Part shown: one piece after another, positions 15,726-23,828 of the stretch
How positions within the stretch are numbered: the stretch's first letter is position 1
Layout: each line of letters begins with the position of its first letter
Source: Bacteroidia bacterium
GTDB taxonomy: Bacteria; Bacteroidota; Bacteroidia; Chitinophagales; Chitinophagaceae
NCBI GenBank assembly: GCA_030426665.1
Contig: JAUHYD010000013.1
Location: forward strand, 1 to 64,000
Reading direction: 5' to 3'
DNA length: 64,000 bases
The notes under the pieces: generated by a model
What the model was told of the DNA's origin: nothing
Databases searched by the model: none
The model's input: the letters and a program-made list of their open reading frames with translations, nothing else
Program-made: the position numbers and the translations under genes

Positions 15726-17750
15726 TTAGTTGGTTACACTCAAGCGTGCTGTATGACGAACCCCGTCAGCAGTTATTGCTGTTAGCAAATAAATGCCGGA
15801 GGGTTGATCGAAAATTACATCATTTTTTGCGTTCGTTGTTATGTTGAATTCTTTAACTTTTTCGCCCAAAATGTTGGTAAGTGTCACAATTACTTGTTCA
15901 CTAGTTGAAGTTGAAAGGTTGATAGATATAGCTCCTTTTGTAGGGTTAGGATAAACAACCATATTGCCATTATTACCAGCAACGGTAGCAACATCTGTTG
16001 CGCCCGGTATGGTTATGTCAAAAGTCCGGGTGGTAGATCCACAAGTGTTTGTGGCTGTGTAGGTGATTGTAGCATTGCCGGGCTTCAATGGCACAAAGTG
16101 ATCCCAAGAGATGAATAACAAGGTAGAAGGGTCACTGCTGCTCCAAACACCACCTGCAGGCTTCACTGTATCCAGACGATAGCTTGCGCCCATGGCGAAA
16201 GTCGTTGTGCCTGAGAAAGTAATTTCAGGTGCATCGTGTACATATACATTTTTACGTACTCTTGATGTGCCGAATGCATTTGTAACATAATGGTATATTG
16301 TATCTCTACCTCTAGCTACTCCTGTAACAACGCCTGTTGTCATATCAATAGTAGCAGAGTCAGGATGTACGCTTTCCCATGTTCCACCGGCAACAGAGCC
16401 GGTAAGTGTAATAGTAGAACCTGCACAAACTGTATCAGGTCCGGAGATCGTTCCTGCGCTTGGCAATGGTCCGACATGCATAGCTGTTGTCGCACTACTG
16501 GTTCCACAAATATTAGTCACGTCGTAATGGATAGTAGTTACGCCTGTTGCACGTCCTGTTACCCAACCGGTCATGGTATCGGCGAAAGCAATAGTAGTGT
16601 CGTCAGAGTACCACATTCCTCCTGTTGCAATATTCATCAAGTGCAACATTGAATCAATACCAACAGAGTCATTTCCTGTGATAGGTCCTGCCGGTACATG
16701 AACCGTTATTGAGTGGCTTGCAAAACTTGCACCACAACTATTAGACTGGTAGTAAGATATCAATGAAGTTCCCTGACTAATTCCGGTAACATTTCCTGTT
16801 GAGCTTACAACAGCAACAGATGTTGCGCCACTCAACCAAATGCCGCCGGTGATAGAAGATGTAAGTGATACCCAGCTACCTGCGCAAACTTCAGAAGGAC
16901 CGGATATTGTTCCGGGAGTGATAACGGTGTCTATATTAACTATTGCATATGAGCTAACAGAACTACAACCATTTGTAAATGCATAAGTAACGGTATCAAT
17001 ACCACCCGCAACTCCGGTAACAACTCCGGCAGAAGATACACTCACATTTCCGGTAGTTGTACTCCACACCCCTGTACCTAATACATTAACGTTTGAAAGT
17101 GTAATTACATTGCCTACGCAAACATCAGAAGGACCGGTAACCGGCATAGCTGATACTGCTGTATCTACCCTTATTTCCAGCCATGAGGTTGCATCGCCAC
17201 AAGTATTAGTAGCCATGTAGAATACGGTATCCGTACCAAATGATAATGCAGCTAAAACACCTGAAGCGTCAAACGTGTCAACGGTATGGTCTGCATTACT
17301 CCACACTCCTCCCGGCACCGAACTAGTGAAAGGAGCAGTAGCGCCAATACATAATGGGTTAGTTCCAGATATAGTTCCGGCAAAAGCTGTATCAACAGTT
17401 AGTGTTGCGGAATTAGAAGTGTCTGCACCATCTCCGTTGAAAGCAGAACCACGGTACATCATACCGTTAAGAGCCAGGCTGCTGTAAACAACCAACGTGT
17501 CTGAAGTTGCGCCAGCGTACATGTCTCCATTAAATACAGTGTCCCACATTGTTCCATCGGAAGACGACTCCCAAATGAAAGTCATTGGTGTTGCACCTGT
17601 TGCTTCAATTGTGAAACTGGTGGTATCACCTGAGCATACAGTTTGGTTGATGGGGTCGGTAGTCACTACCGGCATTTGTGCCTTCGACGTTACGTTAAAA
17701 AGGCAGAAGCAAACAGCCAAAAGGCCGGATAAGTAAACACTTTTTTTCAT
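15726..17750 (-). CDS. Ig-like (Big_2) repeat surface protein with T9SS sorting domain
   Basis: A 674-residue protein with a signal peptide (MKKSVYLSGLLAVCFCLFNVTSKAQ). An Ig-like unit comes first (DPINQTVCSGDTTSFTIEATG...), then six or seven Big_2-type repeats (G.ISG...VC.G....L.S...GG.W.S......V...G.V.GV..G...I.Y...N.CG). It ends in a T9SS type-A sorting domain (MVVYPNPTKGAISINLS, TNILGEKVKEF, SGIYLLTAIT). These repeats pair a conserved Cys near the start with another near the end of each unit. Predicted cell-surface or secreted adhesin/matrix protein. It has its own terminator downstream and a -7 box about 100 nt upstream, so is likely monocistronic. Confidence 0.87.
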   Translation of the reverse strand: MKKSVYLSGLLAVCFCLFNVTSKAQMPVVTTDPINQTVCSGDTTSFTIEATGATPMTFIWESSSDGTMWDTVFNGDMYAGATSDTLVVYSSLALNGMMYRGSAFNGDGADTSNSATLTVDTAFAGTISGTNPLCIGATAPFTSSVPGGVWSNADHTVDTFDASGVLAALSFGTDTVFYMATNTCGDATSWLEIRVDTAVSAMPVTGPSDVCVGNVITLSNVNVLGTGVWSTTTGNVSVSSAGVVTGVAGGIDTVTYAFTNGCSSVSSYAIVNIDTVITPGTISGPSEVCAGSWVSLTSSITGGIWLSGATSVAVVSSTGNVTGISQGTSLISYYQSNSCGASFASHSITVHVPAGPITGNDSVGIDSMLHLMNIATGGMWYSDDTTIAFADTMTGWVTGRATGVTTIHYDVTNICGTSSATTAMHVGPLPSAGTISGPDTVCAGSTITLTGSVAGGTWESVHPDSATIDMTTGVVTGVARGRDTIYHYVTNAFGTSRVRKNVYVHDAPEITFSGTTTFAMGASYRLDTVKPAGGVWSSSDPSTLLFISWDHFVPLKPGNATITYTATNTCGSTTRTFDITIPGATDVATVAGNNGNMVVYPNPTKGAISINLSTSTSEQVIVTLTNILGEKVKEFNITTNAKNDVIFDQPSGIYLLTAITADGVRHTARLSVTN

Positions 17751-17856
17751 GTTCTGTTTTTTATTTATTTTCTATATGTTATCTATTGTTGCTGAACCGG
17801 AATTGCTCTCCGGCGTTGCAAACTCAGATTTAGCGTTAATATAACACTTAATCGGG

Positions 17857-17864
17857 CAAATCTA
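17857..17864 (-). promoter_or_regulatory. Candidate -7 box for the 674-residue adhesin gene
   Basis: TAGATTTG on the minus strand, about 107 nt upstream of the ATG. No TTG at the expected -33 distance was found. The rest of the 261-nt gap (17751-18011) shows no gene. Confidence 0.35.
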
Positions 17865-18011
17865 ATCAATTCAGAGCAATTTTTCACATAAGACAATCTC
17901 ATTCGACATATAATTTGTTGTTTTATCTATGCGTGAGTTGGCAGATTATTGCAAGTCGTTTGGAGTTCCCATGACCTTGTTTTAATATGAGGGCCACTAT
18001 TACGAGGGCCA

Positions 18012-18632
18012 CTATTCTGTCCCGACTACGTAAGAGCAGGCAAAGTCCTGATTTCCAAAATTGTGCACCAAGACAGGAATTGGTTTTTCCGGAATGCTAA
18101 AATCTATTTTAATGTCAAGTTGGTCTTCAAGGCGACTAAATGACCGAATCGGTAGGTGCTTAATAAAATCGACTCCTTTTTTTCCGTTCCATTTATATAC
18201 ACTTTCTTTTGCGCACCACGCATGAGTGAGCAGTTTTGGGTCATTCTGGCAGAAAGATTGTTCGTATTCAGACAGAAATTTATTCTTTATGTTTTCTATT
18301 TTAGGGTGCCACGTTTGTATATCTATTCCCATTTGTCGGCTCGTATCGACGGCAACCGCAATAAATGGCCATGAATGCGACACTGAAAAGAAGTAACGCC
18401 CACCCGGTAGGTATGGTTTCCGATGTTCGTCGATTGAAAGAGAATGTAAAGGTATGTCCGGTTTAAGATGCTGTAACAGAAATCTGCTGGCAAGGTGTTC
18501 TATCCGTCTTCGATCACTGTTGATGCCGGATGACAGTTGAGTCTGTGCTCTGAAATAACTTTCATCTTCCGTCACTTTCCAGATGGCGGCTTCTCCATGT
18601 GTTCCGATGTCCCATTTACTGTGTAACGGCAT
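18012..18632 (-). CDS. 4'-phosphopantetheinyl transferase, Sfp/AcpS superfamily
   Basis: About 206 residues from the ATG at 18632. The track's upstream TTG overlaps a -7 box and is unlikely. Superfamily motifs are present: RIEHLASRFLL, the magnesium-binding VDTSRQMGIDIQ (GID), and the catalytic WCAKESVYKWNGKKG (W..KE...K). It transfers the phosphopantetheine arm of CoA to a carrier-protein serine. The size and spacing fit the Sfp-like two-repeat type, which acts on fatty-acid, polyketide or peptide carriers. No carrier-protein or synthetase gene lies in this window, so it may serve the primary ACP or a remote cluster. A 15-bp tandem duplication spans its stop codon. Confidence 0.88.
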   Translation of the reverse strand: MPLHSKWDIGTHGEAAIWKVTEDESYFRAQTQLSSGINSDRRRIEHLASRFLLQHLKPDIPLHSLSIDEHRKPYLPGGRYFFSVSHSWPFIAVAVDTSRQMGIDIQTWHPKIENIKNKFLSEYEQSFCQNDPKLLTHAWCAKESVYKWNGKKGVDFIKHLPIRSFSRLEDQLDIKIDFSIPEKPIPVLVHNFGNQDFACSYVVGTE

Positions 18633-18641
18633 AACTACCGC

Positions 18642-18649
18642 CAAAGTTA
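18642..18649 (-). promoter_or_regulatory. Candidate -7 box for the PPTase gene
   Basis: TAACTTTG on the minus strand ends 9 nt before the ATG at 18632. The nearest upstream TTG is 23 nt away, slightly too far. If used, the transcript would have a very short leader. Confidence 0.4.
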
Positions 18650-18739
18650 ATCAGCTTGTTCAAAATAACATGCAACATTATTCAGCATCGTGAAATTACT
18701 GCGATTGTTTTGGTCCCGCTGCGTTGCGCTTACAATTTG

Positions 18740-18747
18740 TATTTTTG
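18740..18747 (+). promoter_or_regulatory. Candidate -7 box for the ArsC-like gene
   Basis: TATTTTTG ends 4 nt before the ATG at 18752, which would place the transcription start at or next to the start codon (leaderless). The upstream -33 element is not clear. Confidence 0.4.
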
Positions 18748-18751
18748 CGGC

Positions 18752-19102
18752 ATGATTACGATATATGGTATTAAGAATTGCGGGACAATGAAAAAGGCGA
18801 TGACCTGGTTAGACGACAACGGAGTGGACTATGTATTCCATAACTATAAGGAGTCCGGCATAGATAAAAAAACGCTAAAGGAATGGTTGAAACACTTCCC
18901 CTCGGACAAATTGATAAATACAAAGGGAACAACTTTCAGGAAACTAACAGACGAGCAGAAAGAAAGCATCAGTAACAAGTCTAAAGCTGTGGACCTTATG
19001 ATGGAATATACAAGCGTTATCAAACGTCCGGTTATGGACTTGGGTAATGGCATTTTTTTATTAGGTTGGGACGAGGCCGCAGTAAGCGAGGCTATCCTCT
19101 AA
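18752..19102 (+). CDS. ArsC/Spx family protein, YffB-like
   Basis: 116 residues from the ATG at 18752. The 32 residues upstream in the track ORF contain no domain and cover the promoter, so are not coding. It starts ITIYGIKNCGTMKKAMTWLDDNGVDYVFHNY, the thioredoxin-fold opening of the ArsC/YffB/Spx family with one N-terminal Cys. It continues with SGIDKKTLKEWL and a conserved late strand RPVMDLGNGIFLLGWDE, where the Arg-Pro is the family signature after the helical insertion. YffB-type proteins are glutathione- or thiol-linked reductase homologues of unsettled substrate. The gene converges with the histidine kinase, 7 nt between stops. Confidence 0.85.
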   Translation: MITIYGIKNCGTMKKAMTWLDDNGVDYVFHNYKESGIDKKTLKEWLKHFPSDKLINTKGTTFRKLTDEQKESISNKSKAVDLMMEYTSVIKRPVMDLGNGIFLLGWDEAAVSEAIL

Positions 19103-19109
19103 GGTTGAT

Positions 19110-20006
19110 TTATGCGCTCCTGAAACTGAAATAGAATGTTGTTCCATTTCCGTGAGCAGACTCAAACCATATTTTTCCGCCGTTTGCTGTTACAAACTCT
19201 TTGCATAGCATTAATCCAATGCCGTTACCGTTTTCCCCATTGGTGCCCGCGGCAGAGGTATAGCCCGGTTCGAATATTTGCTGCTTTTGATTTTCGGAAA
19301 TGCCCACTCCTGTGTCTTTAACTGATGTGACTGTGTAGCCGTCAGAACCGGATTGGTCTACGGCGATGGTGATGCGACCTTGTGCAGGCGTGAATTTAAT
19401 TGCGTTTGAAAGCAGGTTGCGAACAATAAAGTCATAGTGTGAGCTTTCGCCCAAAATTCTTGCACTTACATTTCCTTGTTTTTCAATTATTATATTTTTC
19501 TTATGTGCACTCACCGACAATAAGTTGATATTTTGTTCTATTGATGGACCTGTATTAAAAACATCGTTCGTAAGTCCGTCAGTAGCAATTTGTGACTTTC
19601 CCCAGAAAAGCAAGGAGTCCAGTGTTTCAATAATAGACTGAGATTGGTTTTTCAAAGACTCAAGCATGAAAGCCTTGTCTGCATCAGATACACTTTTGTC
19701 TTCCAGCATTTCCAGAATCACGGGTATGTTGCCCACTGGTCCGCGTAGGTCGTGTCCGATTATGGAGAACAACTTGTCTTTCGTACCATTGGAAGTCGTC
19801 AGGTCGTTTTTCTGGAGATTAAGTTGCTTGTTCAGTCGCTGTGTTTTTGAGAGAAATATTAATACGATTATTATGATCAGTGTAAGACTGATGACAATAA
19901 CCACCAGAATATTGCGGCGCAACATGTTGGTTTGCTGAGTCAATTGCATTTGCCGGATGTTGTCATTGAGCTGTTGTAACTCGTAAACGGACTGCAAGTC
20001 AGTCAC
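19110..20006 (-). CDS. Sensor histidine kinase (likely C-terminal half of a TPR-kinase, -1 frame)
   Basis: A 298-residue frame: a coiled segment (TDLQSVYELQQLNDNIRQMQ), one membrane helix (about 32-52), a linker coiled coil, HisKA with phospho-acceptor H85 (KLFSIIGHDLRGPVGN), and HATPase_c with an N box (NLLSNAIKFTPAQG), G1 (VKDTGVGIS) and G2 (GENGNGIGLMLCKEF). No receiver domain is present. The only start in the track is GTG, with AAAGGA just 1 nt upstream, too close for a normal ribosome-binding site. Together with the TPR gene it rebuilds the usual Bacteroidetes TPR-TM-kinase architecture if a -1 shift occurs at the A7 run. It may therefore be a frameshift product rather than a separate gene. 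No response regulator is adjacent. Confidence 0.85.
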   Translation of the reverse strand: MTDLQSVYELQQLNDNIRQMQLTQQTNMLRRNILVVIVISLTLIIIIVLIFLSKTQRLNKQLNLQKNDLTTSNGTKDKLFSIIGHDLRGPVGNIPVILEMLEDKSVSDADKAFMLESLKNQSQSIIETLDSLLFWGKSQIATDGLTNDVFNTGPSIEQNINLLSVSAHKKNIIIEKQGNVSARILGESSHYDFIVRNLLSNAIKFTPAQGRITIAVDQSGSDGYTVTSVKDTGVGISENQKQQIFEPGYTSAAGTNGENGNGIGLMLCKEFVTANGGKIWFESAHGNGTTFYFSFRSA

Positions 20007-20021
20007 TTCCTTTATTTTTTT
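19990..20021 (-). promoter_or_regulatory. Possible programmed -1 frameshift site (A AAA AAA, stop, hairpin)
   Basis: At the 3' end of the TPR frame the codons are ATA AAA AAA TAA, which places A AAA AAA (20021-20015) in the exact phase of a -1 slippery heptamer. A GACTG/CAGTC hairpin (20004-19990) starts 10 nt later. A -1 shift gives ...SLYTIKK-IKEVTDLQSVYELQQ and joins the kinase frame. A simple indel in the homopolymer would look the same. Confidence 0.5.
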
Positions 20022-21112
20022 ATCGTATAGAGGCTGTCTTTAATGGCTTGTTTTTTTTCCAGCAGTGTTGCAACGTTCTCGTATTCTCCAAGTTGTTTGT
20101 AGAAGGGAATCATTTCGGTGTACACCTCAGCGACCATTGCAGGGGTACCCAGGCTTATTGATATGTCCAGTGCTTCTTTCAGACCGTCCAGTGCCAATTG
20201 AGGGTCGCTTTTACCTTCTACCGACGCAATGCTCATAATGAGTCGTGCCTGTTCTTCTACCAACTTCTTGTTTCTGGCCAGCTGAAGCCCTTCTCTGAGT
20301 ACCTTTAGTGCGCGTTCGTCATCGCCATACATTTTGTATAATATTCCCGTATTTAATAGGGAGTATATATATAAGTCAATATGCTCAGTTGTGTCTGCAC
20401 CGTCTACTGCTTTCTGAAAATAGAGCAGTGCAGTGTCCAGTTTGCCAAGCCGACCGTATATGATTCCTATGTTATTGTATAGGTTACACATTGTGCTAAC
20501 ATCAGAAGTGTCCTTCATGGCAGTAAGGCCCAAATTATAATACTGCAGTGCTTTTTTTCTATTTCCTGTTTTGTCACTGGTAATGCCGAGGTTCATGTAT
20601 ACATTGGCAACGCCCAGGTGGTTGGCAATTGCTTTGTATTCTTTCAAAGTCCGCAAGAAATGTTTCGTAGCGATATCAAGATTTCCTTTCCTGATTTCTA
20701 TTATACCCAGAAAGTTATTTGCAGACCCTATTCCATGTCTGTCTCCTAGTTCTTCGAATGCTTTCAGAGAACTTAATTGCCTTTTCTTTGCCAGTTCAAT
20801 GTTGCCCAGCTGGTTGTCCATTATTCCCAATAGTGATTGCAACAAAGCCACACCGTATTTGCTGCGTTTTCTGGTTAACTCATCCAATCCTTTTTCAAGA
20901 AAATAGTAAACTGTATCCGGGTACGAATAGCGGTAGGCCAGATATATTTTGCCATAGGCACGGGCACATAGGGAATCGCTTTCTGCATGTTTAATTTCTT
21001 CCAGCATTTCAGGAATCTTATCCTGCCCAAAACTCTGAGATGAAAATAGCAACGCTATCACCACCGTCACGGCTCGAAAGAATTCAATATAAAAAATGAC
21101 TTGTTTTCTCAC
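20012..21112 (-). CDS. TPR sensor protein, N-terminal half of a TPR-histidine kinase
   Basis: The track ORF begins at 21229, but the signal sequence starts at the in-frame GTG at 21112 (VRKQVIFYIEFFRAVTVVIALLFSSQSFGQ), so this start is preferred (about 366 residues). It is followed by about seven TPR units (HGIGSANNFLGIIEIRKGNLDIATKHF, LGVANVYMNLGITSDKTGNRKKALQYY, TMCNLYNNIGIIYGRLGKLDTALLYFQKA, and so on). In related Bacteroidetes proteins such a periplasmic TPR array continues without a break into a coiled coil, membrane helix and kinase. Here a TAA stop follows AAAAAAA and the kinase continues in the -1 frame 5 nt later. Either programmed frameshifting, a true split gene, or a homopolymer error explains this. 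Confidence 0.8.
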   Translation of the reverse strand: MRKQVIFYIEFFRAVTVVIALLFSSQSFGQDKIPEMLEEIKHAESDSLCARAYGKIYLAYRYSYPDTVYYFLEKGLDELTRKRSKYGVALLQSLLGIMDNQLGNIELAKKRQLSSLKAFEELGDRHGIGSANNFLGIIEIRKGNLDIATKHFLRTLKEYKAIANHLGVANVYMNLGITSDKTGNRKKALQYYNLGLTAMKDTSDVSTMCNLYNNIGIIYGRLGKLDTALLYFQKAVDGADTTEHIDLYIYSLLNTGILYKMYGDDERALKVLREGLQLARNKKLVEEQARLIMSIASVEGKSDPQLALDGLKEALDISISLGTPAMVAEVYTEMIPFYKQLGEYENVATLLEKKQAIKDSLYTIKK

Positions 21113-21315
21113 AGGAAAAAAACTCAAACCCCGTACCACTAAAAGTGAAACTATATGGTATGCACGGTGGTGCTTAAACAAATACAATAGATACTTGGCA
21201 AAGTAAATACAAAACAAATGTTTTCGCATTGGAAACTTCTTGTGTTTGCCGGTTTTTCGAATTTAATAATTTGCATTAATGCTAATGTCTCGATGATAAG
21301 CTGGTATTGTTTAAA

Positions 21316-22317
21316 TTATCTTCTGAAGGTTATTTCAGTAGCTCCGAACCCATACTTTCCGCTCCATTCATTCTTGAAGCGCGAAATTTCGGGTGTGGCT
21401 TTTAGGACTGCATGAACTTCTTCTCTTAATTTTCCTTTACCCAATCCATGAATCACAACCATGTGTTCCTGACGATGTACAATTGCGAGTTGCAGGTATT
21501 TCTGCAGTGTCTCCAATTGTATTTTGATTATCTCTGCATTTGTGAGCCCTTTTTTACTGCTTACCAGTTGTTCAATGTGTAAGTCCAGTTCGTATTTGGG
21601 AGTATCCGTTGAAGGTGATTTAACAGACTGGATTTTAGAAGGTCTGATAACAGGCTTGAACTCGGGTTCAGGGGGTAATTCGCTTTTGTCTCTAAAAGAT
21701 TCTAAAAGCAAGCTGCTGAACGAGGGGTCGCCTCCGGAAAGAATCGTAGAAACGTATCCGAATAACTTTGCAGGCTTAATTCTTATCACACCTTTTTCTG
21801 CAATGTTATTTGTATTTCCTGCGTCTTCCAGTTCCCAGTTAAATCTGGGTTGGTCATTCATGGTTTCATAATCTATGCTGTGCAGGTATATATTGCTGAA
21901 TGCATGAATTTTACCTTCGTGTCGGAACAAAGAGTCTTCTACAAGTTTCGCATCATAGGTGAATCGCACGTCAGTGGGCAGCTCGTTTAGCAGGAAAACT
22001 TTTACATGACTAACAATATCCTCCATCTCCACGGTTTTGAACTCCGGCATAAAAGAAAGGTATATGCCGCGGGCTAGTCTGGCCTGCCTGAGCGCTACTT
22101 TTTCAACAGGTAGCTGTTCCGCCGGAGAAGCTTTCTTTTTATTGGCGTTTTTTTTCGTAAACCATTTAAGGTAGGGGTGGTCAACATCTTCAATATAAAC
22201 CGGAAAAGAAGTACCATTTACCGCCACCTCGATCATGAGTTTGTCAATCATTGCTACCACATGCCCCTCTTCTCCTGTCTTTTTTAAAACTATATTGTCT
22301 CCAATGGAAAACTTCAT
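21316..22317 (-). CDS. DUF2027/Smr domain protein
   Basis: A 333-residue protein. Residues 1-60 form a small SH3-like barrel (FSIGDNIVLKKTGEEGHVVAMIDKLMIEVAVNGTSFPVY). A DUF2027-type middle follows (LARGIYLSFMP, VKVFLLNELPTDVRFTYD, IYLHSIDYETMNDQPRFNWE). The C-terminal Smr domain has YELDLHIEQL and the diagnostic VVIHGLGKGKLREEVHAVL. Smr domains in MutS2 and related proteins bind or nick branched DNA or cleave RNA; the DxH and HGxGxG motifs are intact here. The stand-alone DUF2027-Smr form is typical of Bacteroidetes and its role is not established. rdgB lies 25 nt upstream on the same strand, so the two are probably co-transcribed. Confidence 0.87.
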   Translation of the reverse strand: MKFSIGDNIVLKKTGEEGHVVAMIDKLMIEVAVNGTSFPVYIEDVDHPYLKWFTKKNANKKKASPAEQLPVEKVALRQARLARGIYLSFMPEFKTVEMEDIVSHVKVFLLNELPTDVRFTYDAKLVEDSLFRHEGKIHAFSNIYLHSIDYETMNDQPRFNWELEDAGNTNNIAEKGVIRIKPAKLFGYVSTILSGGDPSFSSLLLESFRDKSELPPEPEFKPVIRPSKIQSVKSPSTDTPKYELDLHIEQLVSSKKGLTNAEIIKIQLETLQKYLQLAIVHRQEHMVVIHGLGKGKLREEVHAVLKATPEISRFKNEWSGKYGFGATEITFRR

Positions 22318-22342
22318 AATACTAACGTTTTGGTTATGCCGC

Positions 22343-22921
22343 TTATCTGATAACGTTCTCTAAAAATGCAACCATTTTACTTACTGCTTTTCCACGATGA
22401 CTGATTTTGTTTTTTTCAGATAAAGGGAGTTCCGCAAATGTTTGCTCATAACCATCGGGTACGAATATGGGATCATATCCGAATCCTCCGGCTCCCCGTT
22501 TGGACGACAGAATTTTACCATGGCATGTCCCATCAAAATAGTGAACCTCATCTTTCCAGATCAAACAGATGATAGCTTTATACCACGCCCTGCGGTCATC
22601 TATCCCTTTCATTTCAGAAAGTACCTTTTGTAGGTTTTTTTCATCATCTCTCACTCCGCTATAATGAGCGCTGTCTACACCCGGTGCTCCGTTTAAGTGC
22701 CCGATACATATACCACTATCATCGGCAAATACATTCCTTCGGGAAAACTGATGAATTGTATTTGCTTTTGTGAAGGCATTCTCTTCGAAGGTATGGTATG
22801 GCTCGGGAATCTCGTCAGAAAAGTTAATGTCCTTCAGCGACAAAAGTGACAAATCAGGTATTAACCGACGTATTTCGGTGATTTTTCCTTTATTATTCGA
22901 TGCTATAACTAACTCTTGCAT
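22343..22921 (-). CDS. rdgB: RdgB/HAM1 family XTP/dITP pyrophosphatase
   Basis: A 192-residue protein of full family length. Signature motifs: LVIASNNKGKITEIRRL (substrate P-loop-like start), FEENAFTKA, ADDSGICIGHLNGAPGVDSAHYSG (metal-binding Asp pair and the APGVxSA strand), GAGGFGYDPIF, TFAELPLSEKNKISHRGKA. The enzyme hydrolyses ITP, dITP and XTP to monophosphates and pyrophosphate, keeping deaminated purines out of DNA and RNA. First gene of a leftward pair with the Smr protein. A TACTTTTG -7 box lies 7 nt upstream of the ATG. Confidence 0.95.
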   Translation of the reverse strand: MQELVIASNNKGKITEIRRLIPDLSLLSLKDINFSDEIPEPYHTFEENAFTKANTIHQFSRRNVFADDSGICIGHLNGAPGVDSAHYSGVRDDEKNLQKVLSEMKGIDDRRAWYKAIICLIWKDEVHYFDGTCHGKILSSKRGAGGFGYDPIFVPDGYEQTFAELPLSEKNKISHRGKAVSKMVAFLENVIR

Positions 22922-22928
22922 AATTTGT

Positions 22929-22936
22929 CAAAAGTA
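22929..22936 (-). promoter_or_regulatory. Candidate -7 box for rdgB
   Basis: TACTTTTG on the minus strand, 7 nt before the ATG, implying a very short leader. The identical octamer occurs on the plus strand 24 nt away for the divergent gene. No -33 TTG at standard spacing. Confidence 0.45.
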
Positions 22937-22960
22937 AAAAGTCAAATCCATTTTGCTTCG

Positions 22961-22968
22961 TACTTTTG
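22961..22968 (+). promoter_or_regulatory. Candidate -7 box for the DUF62 gene
   Basis: TACTTTTG on the plus strand, about 70 nt upstream of the ATG at 23040, mirrored by the minus-strand copy at 22929. Divergent promoters sharing one control region are likely. Confidence 0.45.
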
Positions 22969-23039
22969 TAAATATCTGATTTTTCAAATTTTGACCGAGA
23001 AGAAGCAGTTGAATTATTAATATTATTTCTGCTTGCAAA

Positions 23040-23828
23040 ATGCTAATGGCTAATTTCACACTGTTATCGGATTTCGGGTTAGTGGATGCTTCTCTTGGGA
23101 AGGTACGTGGAATAATGTTGCAGCACATGCCTGAAGCTGTAATTGCAGATATTAGCCATGAAGTTGCTCCTTTTGACGTAGGTCAGGCGTCCTACCTGTT
23201 GGCTACGTCATATGGCAGTTTTCCTGAGGGGACAATTCATGTGGTATTAGTCGATGTGTTTTTCGAACGATTACCTAAATTGGTCTTGTGTAGTTATGAC
23301 GGGCATTATTTTTTAGCACCTGACAATGGTGTACTAAATTTTGTGTTGAATGCTGGTGACTACCGTGCCTGGATCTGTTTCGAAATGACATCAAAAGATA
23401 CTTTTGAACGATGGGTAAAAGCAGCAGCGCATTTTGGTAAGTTGTTGCAAACGGGGCGCCCTGAAACGCTTAACTTACCTTCTTATGTCCTGACAAGTAC
23501 GTTTCAGGATGAGCTTACGTTGCTCCCCGGTGACACAATAGCCTGTAAAGTTGTTTATATAGATGTATTTGGCAACGTTGTGCTAAACATCACTAAACAG
23601 CAATTTGACAGACTGAACCGAAGAGGGCAGTTCAAAGTGCGCTTTATGCATGTTAACGAAATTTCGCGCATCAGTAGTTACTACAACGATGTGAAAAGGG
23701 GGGAGGAGTTGTGTAGATTTAATAGTAAAGGTTATCTTGAAATTTGTGTGAACAGGGGTAGTGCAGCAAATCTTTTTGGTTTCAGGATGAAAGGCAATCA
23801 CAATGAAATAAAAATAACGTTTGAATGA
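23040..23828 (+). CDS. DUF62 / SAM hydroxide adenosyltransferase-like protein
   Basis: A 262-residue member of the SAM-dependent chlorinase/fluorinase superfamily (DUF62). The N-domain has FTLLSDFGLVDASLGKVRGIM, AVIADISHEVAPFDVGQASYLLATSYGSFPEGTIHVVLVD and HYFLAPDNGVL; the C-domain barrel has IACKVVYIDVFGNVVLNI and GYLEICVNRGSAANLFG. Typical DUF62 enzymes hydrolyse SAM to adenosine and methionine. Here the usual VDPGVG..R stretch reads VDVFFERLPK, so the active-site loop is divergent and activity is less certain. Start at 23040 or at the second Met (23046). It overlaps the next gene by 4 nt (ATGA), indicating translational coupling. Confidence 0.85.
   Translation: MLMANFTLLSDFGLVDASLGKVRGIMLQHMPEAVIADISHEVAPFDVGQASYLLATSYGSFPEGTIHVVLVDVFFERLPKLVLCSYDGHYFLAPDNGVLNFVLNAGDYRAWICFEMTSKDTFERWVKAAAHFGKLLQTGRPETLNLPSYVLTSTFQDELTLLPGDTIACKVVYIDVFGNVVLNITKQQFDRLNRRGQFKVRFMHVNEISRISSYYNDVKRGEELCRFNSKGYLEICVNRGSAANLFGFRMKGNHNEIKITFE

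Noticed and set aside
17985-18016. The GAGGGCCACTATT direct repeat as an attachment site
   Set aside because: The copies are adjacent with a 15-bp period, there is no integrase or tRNA nearby, and nothing lies between them.
19110-21112. Simple pseudogene call for the TPR/kinase pair
   Set aside because: Both halves have intact domains and catalytic residues, and the break lies exactly at an in-phase slippery heptamer, so a pseudogene label is premature.
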